Numbered from the stretch's first letter, positions 34,009 through 45,618 are shown. The stretch is DNA of 64,000 nucleotides from Saussurea involucrata (GCA_033807775.1 CM066315.1:5212501-5276500); one strand, 5' to 3'. Program-made: numbers and translations. The notes: generated from the letters alone by a model not told the origin.

Positions 34009-35006
34009 CTTAATTTTACATAAATGTAGGAAATTTTTTGGGCCGAATCGGGCATGTGTTCTTTACTCGCATGGGTCGTGAACCAGGTTATAGATCAACC
34101 CATCAACTTAATAGCAAGTTCAACGACCTCAATAAAAGAGTTAATTCGTTTGGCGGCATCTACAACAACTTGCTCAATAATAGATCAAGCGGGATGAGTG
34201 AGGCCGATATATCCCGAACGGCACACGAACGGTATCTAGCACGCCATAAAGTTGCTTTCACTCACGAAAAAGCTTGGGACGTTCTAAAAAAATGTCCAAA
34301 ATGGGGAGCCGTTCCAACGATGACGACAACTTCATCGCGGGGTTCAAAACGTACCCAACCTTCCGATGATGACGATGACGAGCAAATTCAACGACCCATC
34401 GGGAGAAACAAGGCAAAAAAATCATCAACGAGTAATACGTCAGGGGCGAATACGGACGAAAGTGTTACTCAGTTGTTGACGACGTTCAACGACAAAATTG
34501 ATGATACAATGGAATACAAAATGAAAAAACTCGATCTCGAAATCGAACGCTCAAAACTCGAACGACATAGGTTGGATCAAGAACGCGAAATCGAACGCGC
34601 AAACCGATTTGATAAAGACTTCGAGTTTTTCATGGCCCCACATGATCACCTTACGGGAAAAGCTTTGAGGGTTACTTTAGCGAGAAAAGAGCAAATTCAA
34701 AAATTTCATGATTGGTAGTGTTTTGTATTTTGTAATTTTTATTTTTAATGAATGGTATGAATTTTTATTTTTATTATTTATCTTATTTTTATTTATTAAA
34801 AAATATATAAATATTTTTATTTTGTTAAATAATTAAATGTATAAATAAAAGAATTAAAATAAATGAGGTGGCAAAAGGGTTTGAGGAAATGGGGTACGGA
34901 TGTTTAGGGATTGTTAGGGATGGAGTGAGGGATGAGAGAAAAGCTGATGTGGCGCTGATGTGGAGTGGAATATTTGAAAGATTCTTTCCATGGGGTACTG
35001 ATGACC
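33088..35006 (+). mobile_element. PIF/Harbinger element carrying only ORF1, copy 2
   Basis: Ends GGCCATCCGTACCCC and the complement of GGGGTACTGATGACC, flanked by TTA (33085-33087 and 35007-35009). The 1919-bp element is in the opposite orientation to copy 1. It carries an uninterrupted ORF1 gene (33462-34718) and no DDE transposase. It inserted just 55 bp beyond the CACTA end. Confidence 0.9.
33462..34718 (+). CDS. Harbinger ORF1-type Myb/SANT-like DNA-binding protein
   Basis: Exon 1 is 33462-33942 and exon 2 is 34030-34718. The 87-nt intron 33943-34029 is mostly (ATT)n. The joined frame is open for 389 residues, beginning MNSNRTPTSRRNRPNTP. Residues about 25-70 are a Gln/Pro/Phe-rich repeat. 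About 125-230 form a Myb/SANT-like trihelix segment (KQTWSKAEELALVSAWVDVS, GRIGHVFFTRMG, AWDVLKKCPKWGA). Next comes an acidic stretch (PSDDDDDEQ), and the C-terminus is a strong coiled coil (LEIERSKLERHRLDQEREIE). This is the ORF1 companion protein of PIF/Harbinger transposons, often annotated by plant pipelines as a generic L10-interacting Myb or GST-T3-like protein. It has no visible lesion and could be expressed, for example to act with a transposase elsewhere in the genome. Confidence 0.88.
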
Positions 35007-35009
35007 TTA

Positions 35010-37064
35010 GTTGTTAAAATGGATAATTATTTTATTCAGTAAGCTAAAGAACAATTAGATAATTAGTTATGCTAAAACAATTAAACATAATACATATTTA
35101 TATAAATTTAATGCCAAACGGATGTAAATAAATACATACTTTTGTGAAACCATCATTCAAAAACTCCGACTTGAAACTTTATAGTTTGAAGTTTATTTAT
35201 TTATTTTAGTATTCAAACAAATGTGGGGTACGTTTTAATTCTTAACATGAGTTTTTATTTCGAGGCATTTTGTCCATAAGTTTTTATCTTAATTTTCAAA
35301 GTATGTAGGTGTAACAACCCAAAACTGAAATAAATCATAACATTCATACTAATATAAAATATCCCCAAAATCTGTCTCATAATTTCCATTACATATGTCT
35401 TTAAAACTAGGTTGGCCGAATCAACCTATACACAACTGAGAATATTACTATAGTATAGAAGTATAGTAAAACTCTATCTCTAAAGCATCTGTACTCTAAG
35501 CCTGCTCTTTCCCTTTACCGAAGCTTCCTACAACATGCTTACCTGAAAGGTTTAGTTTGGAAAATGCAAGGGTTAGACTGTTTTGTGCATACCCTTTGCA
35601 TAACAGCATACCGGTACCGCTCACAGTCTTTGTTCATGTCCGCACGGGCATACGCGGGACACACCCAGACCGCACCCAATGACAGACGAAAGGTCTCATA
35701 CACCTTACACAACTATCGACTTCAAAATCAATACTTGACATGTCGACACTTCCTTAACCTTAAGGTCCTTAACTGAACCTAATTCTTCCTCCGGACACAA
35801 CCGTCCCTCGGCAAATGTATTCCTAGTCAGCGAACAAGGGTACAGACTCTCATGCAACCGACACTAAAGTCTACTTTCAACTCTCACACTGATCATCTCT
35901 CATTTTAACACAATTACCAAAACTACAAACTTTTTCCCCAGATTTATCCAACACTTCTCCATTCTTGGAGTTCTTTCTTAGCTTAAAGCGTAATACTCTA
36001 CGACCTAGTGAGTTCATAGCCTTCATGCATGAAAACTTGATACATAAATCAATTCACACATTTTCTCATTTTAAATAACAACATTTGGAATAACTTGGGC
36101 ACACATGACCCCAACAACTTTACACGATTCCAATATACTGCACAACGATCTCGAGAATTGTTTGCATATTAAATTTCCGTAAACTCAATCTTTATCAACT
36201 AAAACAAAGTTGTTACGACGGGAATATATTAAGAAAATCTTTTCATACAACAATAGTTCGAAAAAAGTTTTACCGACACGAATGAAGCTAGTCGGTTCTC
36301 CCACTTATTTATATGACGTTATTAGATCAATACTCCTGTTGGTTATTAAATGTTTTGCTGGCCAACGGTTTCTTGCTACAAATCAACTTTTCATGTAAAG
36401 TAAGAAATATTTTGTAACAACTCCAAAATTTCGTTGTGCGACGTAAATGGGATTGCCTTTTCTTTAAATACACACTTGCACATACTAATTCAACCTTGTC
36501 TAAAACTGTTATTTATGCATTTGGTTTGAAATCATGAAATTCATGTAACACACACTAGAACACCATGCATAAAACTTTACTCGCAAATGAAGGCTAATTA
36601 CTCAACGAGGTCAATCGTCTTACTTACGTAACTTATTATTGACATTCTACCTCCGACCGGTGGTCGCCCTCTCGGCCTTATGACGTTTGCTATATATGCA
36701 TTCCACAATTCACGTATCAACCATGTCATACTATTTTCGTCTTGATCAAACATCCTATATTCTATCTCCATACACATCAATCACCTATTAAAGGTTACCT
36801 TGGCGGACGTTCAAGAGTCCCACCAATTTCCAGGTGGTCCTTCCAACCCCCAATCATTTACCGATCTGTCCTCCAAAGGATTTTGGTGGCATATTCACCA
36901 TCGTTCTACTATAACCTAAAGGGATAACCATAAGAAATGGTTATGCACATACCCCTATACAAAACGTACTTTACCGATCGTTAGTCACTGTAACAATTTA
37001 GAAATAAGCATGCTCGCGTAACAATATATTCATAATAACAGTAGCTAATTGAAATTGTGAACAT
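35010..37064. other. No gene; probable remains of an LTR retroelement
   Basis: Non-coding. TGTAACAACCCAAAACTG at about 35312 looks like an LTR end, and a partner is not obvious. The 37238-37249 primer-site complement lies just beyond, so this stretch may be the decayed leader and interior of the element whose inverted LTR end begins at 37253. Short ORFs show no domain. Confidence 0.4.
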
Positions 37065-37237
37065 ATCATACATGAGAATCCTTGTTACCATTATCACAGT
37101 ACTAATTTCACGTATTTCCGTTGACTCTAAGACTATCCCGTCTTAGTATTTCTACCCAAATCTCACAAGTCATAACTTAATTCATCTCAGCTTAAGTCTA
37201 AGTATCTCCTCAGCATACTTAGTTCGCTTAAACTATT

Positions 37238-37249
37238 GCTCTGATACCA
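37238..37249 (-). other. tRNA-iMet primer binding site, unit 1, facing left
   Basis: On the minus strand this reads TGGTATCAGAGC, complementary to the 3' end of initiator tRNA-Met, three bases after an LTR end GTTACA (37253). It therefore primes an element whose body would run leftward. Confidence 0.75.
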
Positions 37250-37252
37250 TAT

Positions 37253-39149
37253 TGTAACACCTTAAAAACAGGGCTAATTTAAACCTTAAAAATTCCACAA
37301 GTTATGACAATAAAACTTCAAACTTATATAACAAGAGGATCATACATCAAGGTTTTCTATAAACAATAACTTCTAAATCAAATAGCCTATTAATCAAATC
37401 ATACATCATAATTAGATTAACTAGGTTATCTAATCATCTGTCCCAAAAGTATCAAAAGAATAACTAGATCCTCTGTTATCTCCAAGTCTGAGTCTTCCCA
37501 AAAGCTCTCAACACACTTTCCCGCTTATTTCCCGGAGCTTGTACCTGGTAAGAAAATTCAACTTGAAACATTAGGCAAGCCTAGTGAGTTTATTCAACTC
37601 TCTTTAAAATTAAGCAATTAGAATGATAATAGATATATTTTCCTTGGGATTGAACCATCTGTAATCTTAATTTGCTAAGAAATCGATACTGGTTTAAAGT
37701 TTGTGAAAGAGACGATGAACAGTACACTTTGCACAACAGTGGCTTGCGAAAAGTGATAGAATTCGCAACAGTGGCTTGCGAGAAGTATAGCTTTTCGCAA
37801 CAATGGCTTGCGAAAAGTGAGGAATTCGCAGCTTTGGCTTGCGAAAAGTGAGGAACTCGCAGCTTTGGCTTGCGAAAAGTGAGGAATTCGCAGCTTTGGC
37901 TTGCGAAAAGTGTAGCTTTTCGCTACAGTGGCTTGCGAAAAGTTTTGGACTTTCAGTAGTAGTTTGAAGCTTTTATGTGGAATACAATCTGATATTTATA
38001 TGCTATTTGTTATATGATTATAACTCAAAATTTGATACGAAAACCATGTTATAAATAATTGTAAAGGACTTATTTATGAGTCCGATCTTATAGTTAACAT
38101 TTGAGATGTTGATCCCCGTTGCTAATTGGCAAGAATGGGGATAATTGTGGTAATTAATATTCTGTATATATACATATAGAATATATGATATATCGTACAA
38201 TTTTAGTATACGATAGAAAGAGAGATGATACACAGTTACTGTGTTGCGTTGGCTAGAAATAGGCATCCGGTCATCAGGGGGCTACTTTGTACGGTTTAAT
38301 GGGAACCAATTTCCAGCCATTGACTGAAGGGATGTTATTTCTAGTTGTTGGAGTGAATTTTGAATCATCTGTGAGGGCCCTTGTTGTTAAGCGCTATATA
38401 AATTAAATCCCATTTGGGGGCCAGTGATTCAAGATGGTGAGATAGTGAAATGTGGAATAGGCAGACATAGAGTTTGTAATTCCCATTTCAGGCGGAAGAT
38501 TTGATATCTTCATTTTAAATTTGGAGATAAACAAATATTGAAATTTGTAATCTCTACTTTCGGACTAAGAAATAAGCAGGTATAGAAACTGTAATTTCTT
38601 GGGGTTGAAGATTACTTATAATCAAGTGGGATTTAAAGTAATTGTTGGTTGATAGTGATACGACTAGATGAATTAGTCATAAGGATGGGAGTTGGGTGAA
38701 TTCCTGTTGTTGAAAAGAGCTTTGGTACAGTAAGATGGTTGATAACAGGTTTGACATATCTGTTAATATTTTTAGTCGTTAAATTTTAATTTGATTTGAA
38801 TATTCTCACTAGGCGAAAGCCTAATGTTTCAAGTTGAATTTTCTTACCAGGTACAAGCTCCGGGAAATAAGCGGGAAAGTGTGTTTAGACTTTAGAGCTT
38901 TTGGGAAGACTCAGACTTGGAGATAACAGAGGATCTAGTTATTCTTTTGATACTTTTGGGACAGATGATTAGATAACCTAGTTAATCTAATTATGATGTA
39001 TGATTTGATTAATAGGCTATTTGATTTAGAAGTTATTGTTTATAGAAAACCTTGATGTATGATCCTCTTGTTATATAAGTTTGAAGTTTTATTGTCATAA
39101 CTTGTGGAATTTTTAAGGTTTAAATTAGCCCTGTTTTTAAGGTGTTACA
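37253..39149. repeat. Head-to-head LTR ends forming a 1.9-kb inverted repeat, unit 1
   Basis: The segment begins TGTAACACCTTAAAAACAGG and ends CCTGTTTTTAAGGTGTTACA. Arms of about 350 bp (37253-37605 and 38800-39149) are inverted copies; the 1.15-kb centre is not. Both outer edges carry an outward-facing tRNA-Met primer site. The simplest reading is two LTRs of one family in inverted orientation, at least one of them truncated. Confidence 0.75.
37734..37945. repeat. 31-32-bp minisatellite, seven copies, unit 1
   Basis: Units of the type CTTTGGCTTGCGAAAAGTGA plus GGAATTCGCAG repeat seven times with small differences. It lies in the left half of the inverted-LTR segment. The second copy is at 46100-46311. 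Confidence 0.85.
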
Positions 39150-39152
39150 AAA

Positions 39153-39233
39153 TGGTATCAGAACCACTCCTGTGCCGTTCGGGATGGTGGGGCAAACCTC
39201 ATCGAGGACGATGAGTCCCTAAGGGGGGGTGTG
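39153..39233 (+). other. Primer site to polypurine tract (Cassandra-type internal domain), unit 1
   Basis: TGGTATCAGAACC (39153-39165) is a tRNA-Met primer site. A short non-coding interior of about 80 nt ends in a purine tract, AAGGGGGGG, next to the Cassandra LTR at 39234. An interior this short matches TRIM elements such as Cassandra. Confidence 0.65.
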
Positions 39234-39498
39234 TGTAACACCTTAGGCATATCCCACATCCTTTAGAGGGCAGGAGAGATGCTGGGTATATTAGTAAACC
39301 TTGGCCTTACCAGACACAACGCGTTTTGGGCCACAAGCATGCGGGTTCCTTGGGAACTATGTGGTTAAGCGTGCTTGGGTGGGAGTAGTACCAGGATGGG
39401 TGACCTCCTGGGAAGTCCTTGCCAGGTCGCCAAGAACAAAGCCGTGAGCCAGTGGGGCAAAGCGGACAATATTGTGTAGTGGTAAGCGGGGTGTTACA
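39234..39498 (+). mobile_element. Cassandra-type TRIM LTR with 5S rRNA sequence, unit 1
   Basis: A 265-bp LTR from TGTAACACCTTAGG to GGGGTGTTACA. Bases 39361-39420 match the 3' half of plant 5S rRNA, including the internal promoter: GTTAAGCGTGCTTGG (A box) and AGTACCAGGATGGGTGACC (C box), followed by TCCTGGGAAGTCC. Cassandra elements are known for carrying 5S sequence in their LTRs. The 5' half of the 5S homology is much weaker. The opposite LTR of the element is not 5S-like, so the copy is chimeric. Confidence 0.88.
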
Positions 39499-41311
39499 TC
39501 TTCGTTCGTCAATTTCTCATCAATGCTGACATCCTCTAATGGAATGGCCATGTCGGCCTCTGCTAAGCACTTCTTCAGATTTGACACATGAAACGTCGGA
39601 TGAACTCCTCTCAATTCTTCCGGCAAGTCTAACTTGTATGCTACTGCTCCCACTCGCTCAATAATGACGAAAGGCCCCACATACCTCGGTCTCAACTTTC
39701 CTTTCTTCCCGAAGCATACTACTCCCTTTTAAGGCGATACTTTCAGCATTACCTTGTCGCCCACTTGAAACTCGATGGGTTTCCTTCTTTTGTTTGCGTA
39801 CTTTCTTTGCCGATCTTGCGCGATTCTCATTTTCTCACTGATCAACTCTATCTTATCCGCAGTCAACTGCACAATTTATGGACCTACCAGCTGTCTTTCT
39901 CCCACTTCGTTCCAACATAACGGTGTTCGACACTTCCGTCCATACAAAGCCTCGAATGGTGCCGCTTGGATACTCGCATGGTACCTGTTGTTATATGAGA
40001 ACTCTATCAAAGGTATATGCACTTCCCACGAACCTTTGAAATCAATTACACATGCTCGAAGCACATCCTCCAACGTTTGAATAGTCCTTTCGCTCTGGCC
40101 ATCCGTTTGGGGATGATATGATGTGCTCAACTTCACTTGCGAACCCAACTCTCGCTGGAGACTTCTCCAAAACGACGACATAAAACGACTATCACGATTG
40201 GACACAATAGACCGCGGCACCCCGTGCCTTGACACGATCTCATTAATGTACAACCGAGCTAACTTCTCCAATGGATCCGACTCCCTGATTGGTAGAAAAT
40301 GCGCTGACTTGGTGAGACTATCCACAATCACCCATATCGCATCGTTACCCTTCGGGGTCCTTGGTAACTTCGTAACGAAATCCATAGTGATGTTATCCCA
40401 CTTCCATACTGGTATCTCCGTAGACTGGAGTTCTCCATACGGTCGTTGATGTTCTGCTTTAACTTTCAAACACGTCACACATCGCTCCACAAAGTGAGCG
40501 ATGTCATTTTTCATTCCTGGCCACCAATAAAACTGTCTTAGGTCTCGATACATCTTATTCGTCCCCGGGTGCATAGAATATTGCGACTTATGCGCTTCTT
40601 CCAGAATGCTTACTCTCAAGTTCCCCAACTTGGGAACCCACACCCGGTTCTTCATACACCTTAACCCACCGCTGTTGACACTAAGCAATAATGTAATCCC
40701 AACAATCCTTTCACTCTTTAGATTCTCTTCTAACAACTCCTCTTCTTGAGACTTCTTGACTTCATCCAGAAGACTCGAAGTCGCCTCGACCCTGAAGGCC
40801 ACCACTTTGGTCGATTATCCTCGCTATTTCCGACTCAGCGCGTCCGCTACTGCATTTGCTTTACCCGGGTGGTAAAGGATCTTGCAGTCGTAGTCGTTCA
40901 ATAATTCCATCCATCTCCTCCGTCTCATATTCAATTCCTTCTGATCGAAAAGGTGCTTGAGACTTTTATGATCGGTGTAGATCTGACACTTCACTCCGTA
41001 CAAGTAGTGTCGTCATATCTTTAAAGCGAATACCACCGCCGCTAGTTCCATGTCGTGAGTAAGGTAGTTCTTCTCGTGATCTTTCAACTGTCAGGATGCG
41101 TAGGCAATCACCTTCCCATTTTGCATTAGAACACACCCTAGCCCAAGCTTAGAAGCATCGCTATAAATCACAAATCCTTCAGATCCATCTAGTAATGACA
41201 AAATTGGAGCGCTACTCAGACTCTCCTTTAACCTATCAAATGCAGCCTCTTGAGCTTCGGTCCAAACGAACTTGACGTTCTTCCTCGTCAAACGGTTGAT
41301 AATCACTTCTC
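39499..41311 (-). pseudogene. Ty3/gypsy pol fragment (RNase H to integrase C-terminus), unit 1
   Basis: Minus strand. It starts inside the RNase H region (FVWTEAQEAAFDRLKESL, VIYSDASKLGLGCVLMQNGK, then TDHKSLKHLFDQKELNMRRR). The integrase follows: an HHCC finger with FYWWPGMKNDIAHFVERCVTC, MDFVTKLP (first D), SIVSNRDSRF and YHPQTDGQSERT (E). It ends in the C-terminal FHVSNLKKCLAEAD, where the Cassandra LTR begins. There are several in-frame stops (near 39728, 39877, 40819, 41016 and 41093), some looking like TGG to TGA and CGA to TGA. The second catalytic Asp (normally SDRD) is Asn. The protease, reverse transcriptase core and LTRs are missing, so this is a dead fragment. Confidence 0.9.
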
Positions 41312-42288
41312 ATGTTTCTCATGTTAACTCAACTTTTCACCGGAACCCAACTCTTGTATATAAAATCATAAATTTTCATAGTTGATAACTTTATTTGTTG
41401 CACTTGTATAAACATAAGATCAAACGATAACATCCACTGTATAACTACAAATTAAACCACAAACATTCTACAAACCAGTTAAACATAATACATCCAAGTT
41501 ATTATACCATCATAAGTTTTTGCACTAACAATTAGTCCGTTACTGTAATCCATTTTACAAGTTTATCATCCTAGTAGATAGATTAACCTAGCAACATAAC
41601 AAAATCAATGTAGTGATTCGTGAATGAAGTATTTTAGAGAGGGAGTGTCTAACGTAAGGCGAGTTGTGACTTGTAATAGAAGCGTCGCTTGTTGTTCCTA
41701 GTTTGCTACCTGCCACAGAGTATGTAAGGACGAGGCGTAAAGGATAGTGTTATTGACTCTCAGTTTTGCAGGTGAGGACAAAGGGTGGGATATGAATTGT
41801 TGAAAATGGGAAAGATTTTAGAAATTTTCAGTAAAAATCGTACAACATGCATTATAACAAAATTGAGTTTATTGGATAACAAAAAATATATATGTATCAT
41901 AATAGAATATTTTATAAGACTTGAAGTTATAGGGAAAAAAATATATGTCTTATGAAAATGCGTTGAAAGAAGTTTATAAACGTTTTTCGATATCTTTTGA
42001 GAACTTTTAAAATAAAGAGTTATTTTTTATATGGCATTATTTAGAAAAGATGTCTTATAAAAACAAATGCCCAAAAAGATGGGCTAACTTTTCTCAAAAT
42101 TGTTCCGTAAAAAAAGCTAATAAAACTGATTATTTTTCAGTATTGTTTTAAAAAAATTGTTAAAAGGCCCAAAAACGTACGATAATTTTATTGCAACTCT
42201 TTTACATAAACTATCTAATTAAATGATTGTGTAAGTAAAAGTCATAGAAAACAATCTATTATGATATTTTGACATTTTTTACTTCATA
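41312..42288. other. Non-coding stretch, unit 1
   Basis: AT-rich, no gene. CAACTTTTCACCGGAACCCA near 41331 resembles the complement of 25437-25465, so the segment may belong to the same dispersed repeat. Confidence 0.45.
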
Positions 42289-43977
42289 TGTAATACCCCG
42301 GGTAAGTTCGTTAGTGAAATTCTAGTTTCGTTAAATTTATTTAACTCTATAATTGATGTTTAGGGTAAGTATGGGTTAATTTATAAGTTTAAGGGGTGTT
42401 TGGGTCATTAAGGAATAGTTTAAGGTTTAGAATGGTAAAATGGATTGATATTACCCTTTTGGATTCCTGATATTTCACAACTCAGAAAATATCCAGATTG
42501 TGTAGTGTGTGTGTGTGTTTTGAGACCAAAAAAGAGGAAGAAGAAAAAGATAAAGCTAAGGATTCAAACTGGTGCCTTTGGAAGTGAAATTGAGGTATGT
42601 TGCTTTGTAATTTATGTTTGTAATTGCTATTAGATGGTTCCTATCGGATTAGAATAGTCGATTTCATGTCTAGTATAATTTTCTGTCGAATCTGGGTAGA
42701 ATTTGGATAAAAAGTCAGAGGTTTCCGGACAGGATGAAGGTGTCCGGGTAATTTTGTTGGTGTTGTCCGGATGATGTTCTAAAGGTGTCCGGACGAGTCT
42801 TTTATCCGGGTAAGTCTCTCTTTTCAATAGTTTCCGGATGAAATAAGATACCGGGTGGTATCCGGGTTACCTTGGTTTTCGGATGTCGTCCGGATTGTTT
42901 ATGCTGTCCGGGAAGTTGTGTTAACCGGATTGTTTAGGTTATCCAGAAAGTCCTGTTGTCCGGATAGTCTGGTGGTATCCGGGAACTTTGGGCTGTTTGG
43001 TCATTTTTGAGAATTCAGATACTTTTGAGTATCCAGTAGCCTGTGTTTTGTTGACTCTTGGATAGGGAAAGAATGAGGATTGAATATACTGTGGAGTCGA
43101 CTTAAGTTCGGGTTTGGGGGTAACATGTGAGGATAGAGTTATCTAGAGCCTTTAGCTTTAGTAAGTCTTATGTGTTCTATATGGTAAAGAATACTTGTAT
43201 CTAATTGTTTCAGATTCTGTGGATTTGGGGTGAAAGCTGAACTGTTTTTGAGAAAGGATTGGAAGCATTTTGATAAGCAAACATGTGAGTTTTACTTTAA
43301 AACGTTTTTAAACTGGAATACATATATGTGTGGATTGGGAATGTGATAGATGGTGTGATTATGTATTTATGTTTGAAATATAATATATTGAGATATTGTA
43401 TTTACATGAGCATTACACTATACGAGAATACGTTGGCCGGGCTTAGGACCGGTGGTGTTGGCTGTAATATTCGTACGAAGGTGTTGGCTGTAATTGTCGT
43501 ACATCGGAGTTAATTTATTAGTTGGCTTGCAACCAATTAATATGGCCAAGAGAATGAGACAGGAAAGTATATGATGCATGAGTCATAATTGGTATTTGTA
43601 TTTGTGTTATGTATATGATGGTTGTGCAAATGGTTTTAAAACTAACAGGGATTTTCTCACTTAGACCTCTAGGTCTAACCCTCATTTTGTTTTAAAAATA
43701 TGTATTCCAGGTCGTGGATCGGGTAAGAGCAAATGAGAAGAGTACTATGTGTTTAGCTTTTGGAAGAAGGATGTTATGAAGACTAAGACGTGTTTTGTTG
43801 TTCTAATTTTATAACTAGATATCATGTATGTAATTAGCAAAAAGTTTGTAACGAAATACCTTATTCTGGATGTAAAGACTAAGGGACCTTACTTGTTATA
43901 TTATGAATCTTTTGGTTATGTAACGATGTTATGAAATATATGTTATTTGTTGTATGTTTGGGAACCGGGTTGTTACA
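42289..43977 (+). mobile_element. Solo LTR, 1689 bp, TSD TCATA, unit 1
   Basis: Begins TGTAATACCCCGGGTAAG and ends AACCGGGTTGTTACA, flanked by TCATA on both sides (42284-42288 and 43978-43982). It is related along its length to the solo LTR at 569-2134. It carries a TCCGG motif cluster (42722-42985) and CGTTGGCCGGGCTTAGGACC near 43429. No coding capacity. Confidence 0.92.
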
Positions 43978-43982
43978 TCATA

Positions 43983-44889
43983 TAAAGTTATAAACCTTAT
44001 TTTTGTATGAGTTCATATATAGATATATGTCATATAGATCCCGTTAACGATTCTAACAAACCAAATCCGGTTGTCAATTCTATCATCGATTTCTCTCGAT
44101 TCTTTCTCGATCATATATCACAATTCTAGGTTATCAAAATTATCAAAACTCTTAATTGTTTCTCAATCAAATTTTGTATCCTTTCAATATGAATTCGAAT
44201 CCAAAAAGCAATCTTGAGTTAGATGTTGATTTTGATCTTAAAACTATAATGGTATATGTGAACCTAAGATTAATCAGTGAATCAATTAAATAATTAATAT
44301 GTGAATCAGTTAAATAGTTCATATGTGAATTACACTCGTTCACATATGAATATATAGTTCATATGCGAACCATACGGGTTCACATATGAACATACAGTTC
44401 ATATGTAAATCAGTTAAATAGTTCATATGTGAATCACAGGTTCATATATGGACATATGGTTTATATGTGAACCACATGGGTTCACATATGCACATATAAC
44501 TTATATGTAAATCACACGAGCTCATATATGCGCATATACAACCTTTCGTAACTACTCCTTTATCTTCCGGATAATTGTTACCATGTAACCGAATTATCGA
44601 GTGTTTCACAACTAACCCATTAAATATTGAGCAATAAATTTTCAGGGGAAGACTAGGATCACTACTCTACTTCTTATAACTTTAGCATTTTTCAAATTAA
44701 CCTATGACAATATAAATATATGTATGTATATATATGTATGTGTGTATGTATATATATATATATATGTATGTATGTATGTGTGTACGTATGTATGTATGAG
44801 AAAGAAAAAAATGTAGGTGGGAGTGGAATGAAATAAATGTAGATTTTGAAAAGTCAAAAACGACAAATGACTTTCTACCCCTATATTTA
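43983..44889. other. Non-coding stretch with palindromic minisatellite, unit 1
   Basis: About 44290-44540 is built of TTCATATGTGAA and TTCACATATGAA palindromic words at about 25-60-bp spacing. Then comes a (TATG/TA)n microsatellite near 44715-44795. No gene. Confidence 0.6.
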
Positions 44890-45430
44890 GGGAAATTAAT
44901 TAAAATACCCAAGGTTTGACTTTGACTTGCAAAAATACCCAAAATCTCGTTGGTTTTGCAAAAATACTCATTTTTTCTACGATGAGGTCCGCGATCGCGG
45001 ACCAGGGAAAATTTTGGAAATTAGTCCCGCAATTTGGAGAGGAGTCCCGCGAATGTACACTCAAATTGGTTATTTTGATTTAAATTTTACACTTTATACC
45101 TCTATAATTATTTACTTACTTTACTTTATACCTTTTACTTTTCTAATTTTAATTTTACACTTTCATCATATTAACACATATAATCGTTTATTAACTAAAA
45201 TACGTTAAAAACACGTTTTATATTTAACAAGTTACATCATTGTACTCGTCCTTCGAAATGAGCTCAATATTGAATATTTTTTGATTTAATTATTTTATTA
45301 TATATCATATATACTACATAAAAATATTTTTAATTTTTACAATTCATACCCTTATAGTTAATTATTTAATTTATGGTACATCCCTTACTTTTTCAATTTT
45401 ATTTTACACTCTTATCGCATTAACATAATA
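44890..45430 (+). mobile_element. Truncated left arm of the Mutator foldback element, unit 1
   Basis: Same sequence as 53254-53794, preceded by CTATATTTA, but cut off at the duplication junction. It is followed at once by the start of unit 2 in place of its loop and right arm. Confidence 0.92.
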
Positions 45431-45603
45431 ATCATACATGAGAATCCTTGTTACCATTATCACAGTACTAATTTCACGTATTTCCGTTGACTCTAAGACT
45501 ATCCCGTCTTAGTATTTCTACCCAAATCTCACAAGTCATAACTTAATTCATCTCAGCTTAAGTCTAAGTATCTCCTCAGCATACTTAGTTCGCTTAAACT
45601 ATT

Positions 45604-45615
45604 GCTCTGATACCA
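45604..45615 (-). other. tRNA-iMet primer binding site, unit 2, facing left
   Basis: Copy of 37238-37249, reading TGGTATCAGAGC on the minus strand beside the LTR end at 45619. Confidence 0.75.
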
Positions 45616-45618
45616 TAT

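Larger units (their letters stand above)
37065..45430. repeat. Unit 1 of an 8.37-kb direct tandem duplication
   Basis: 8366 bp, repeated immediately at 45431-53794. I noticed only about six differences: for example T/C at 37951/46317, C/T in AATAGGCTATT against AATAGGTTATT near 39020/47386, a change in the G/T run before 39234/47600, T/C in GTTTTGTTG against GTTTTGCTG near 43797/52163, and a 2-bp microsatellite difference near 44750/53115. The junction shows the 6-bp microhomology ATCATA at both ends (37065-37070 and 53795-53800). Confidence 0.95.

Noticed and set aside
39354..39420. A functional 5S rRNA gene.
   Set aside because: Only the 3' half is well matched, and it is embedded in an LTR bounded by TGTAACACC and GTGTTACA, the Cassandra arrangement. 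No T-run terminator follows at the expected place.
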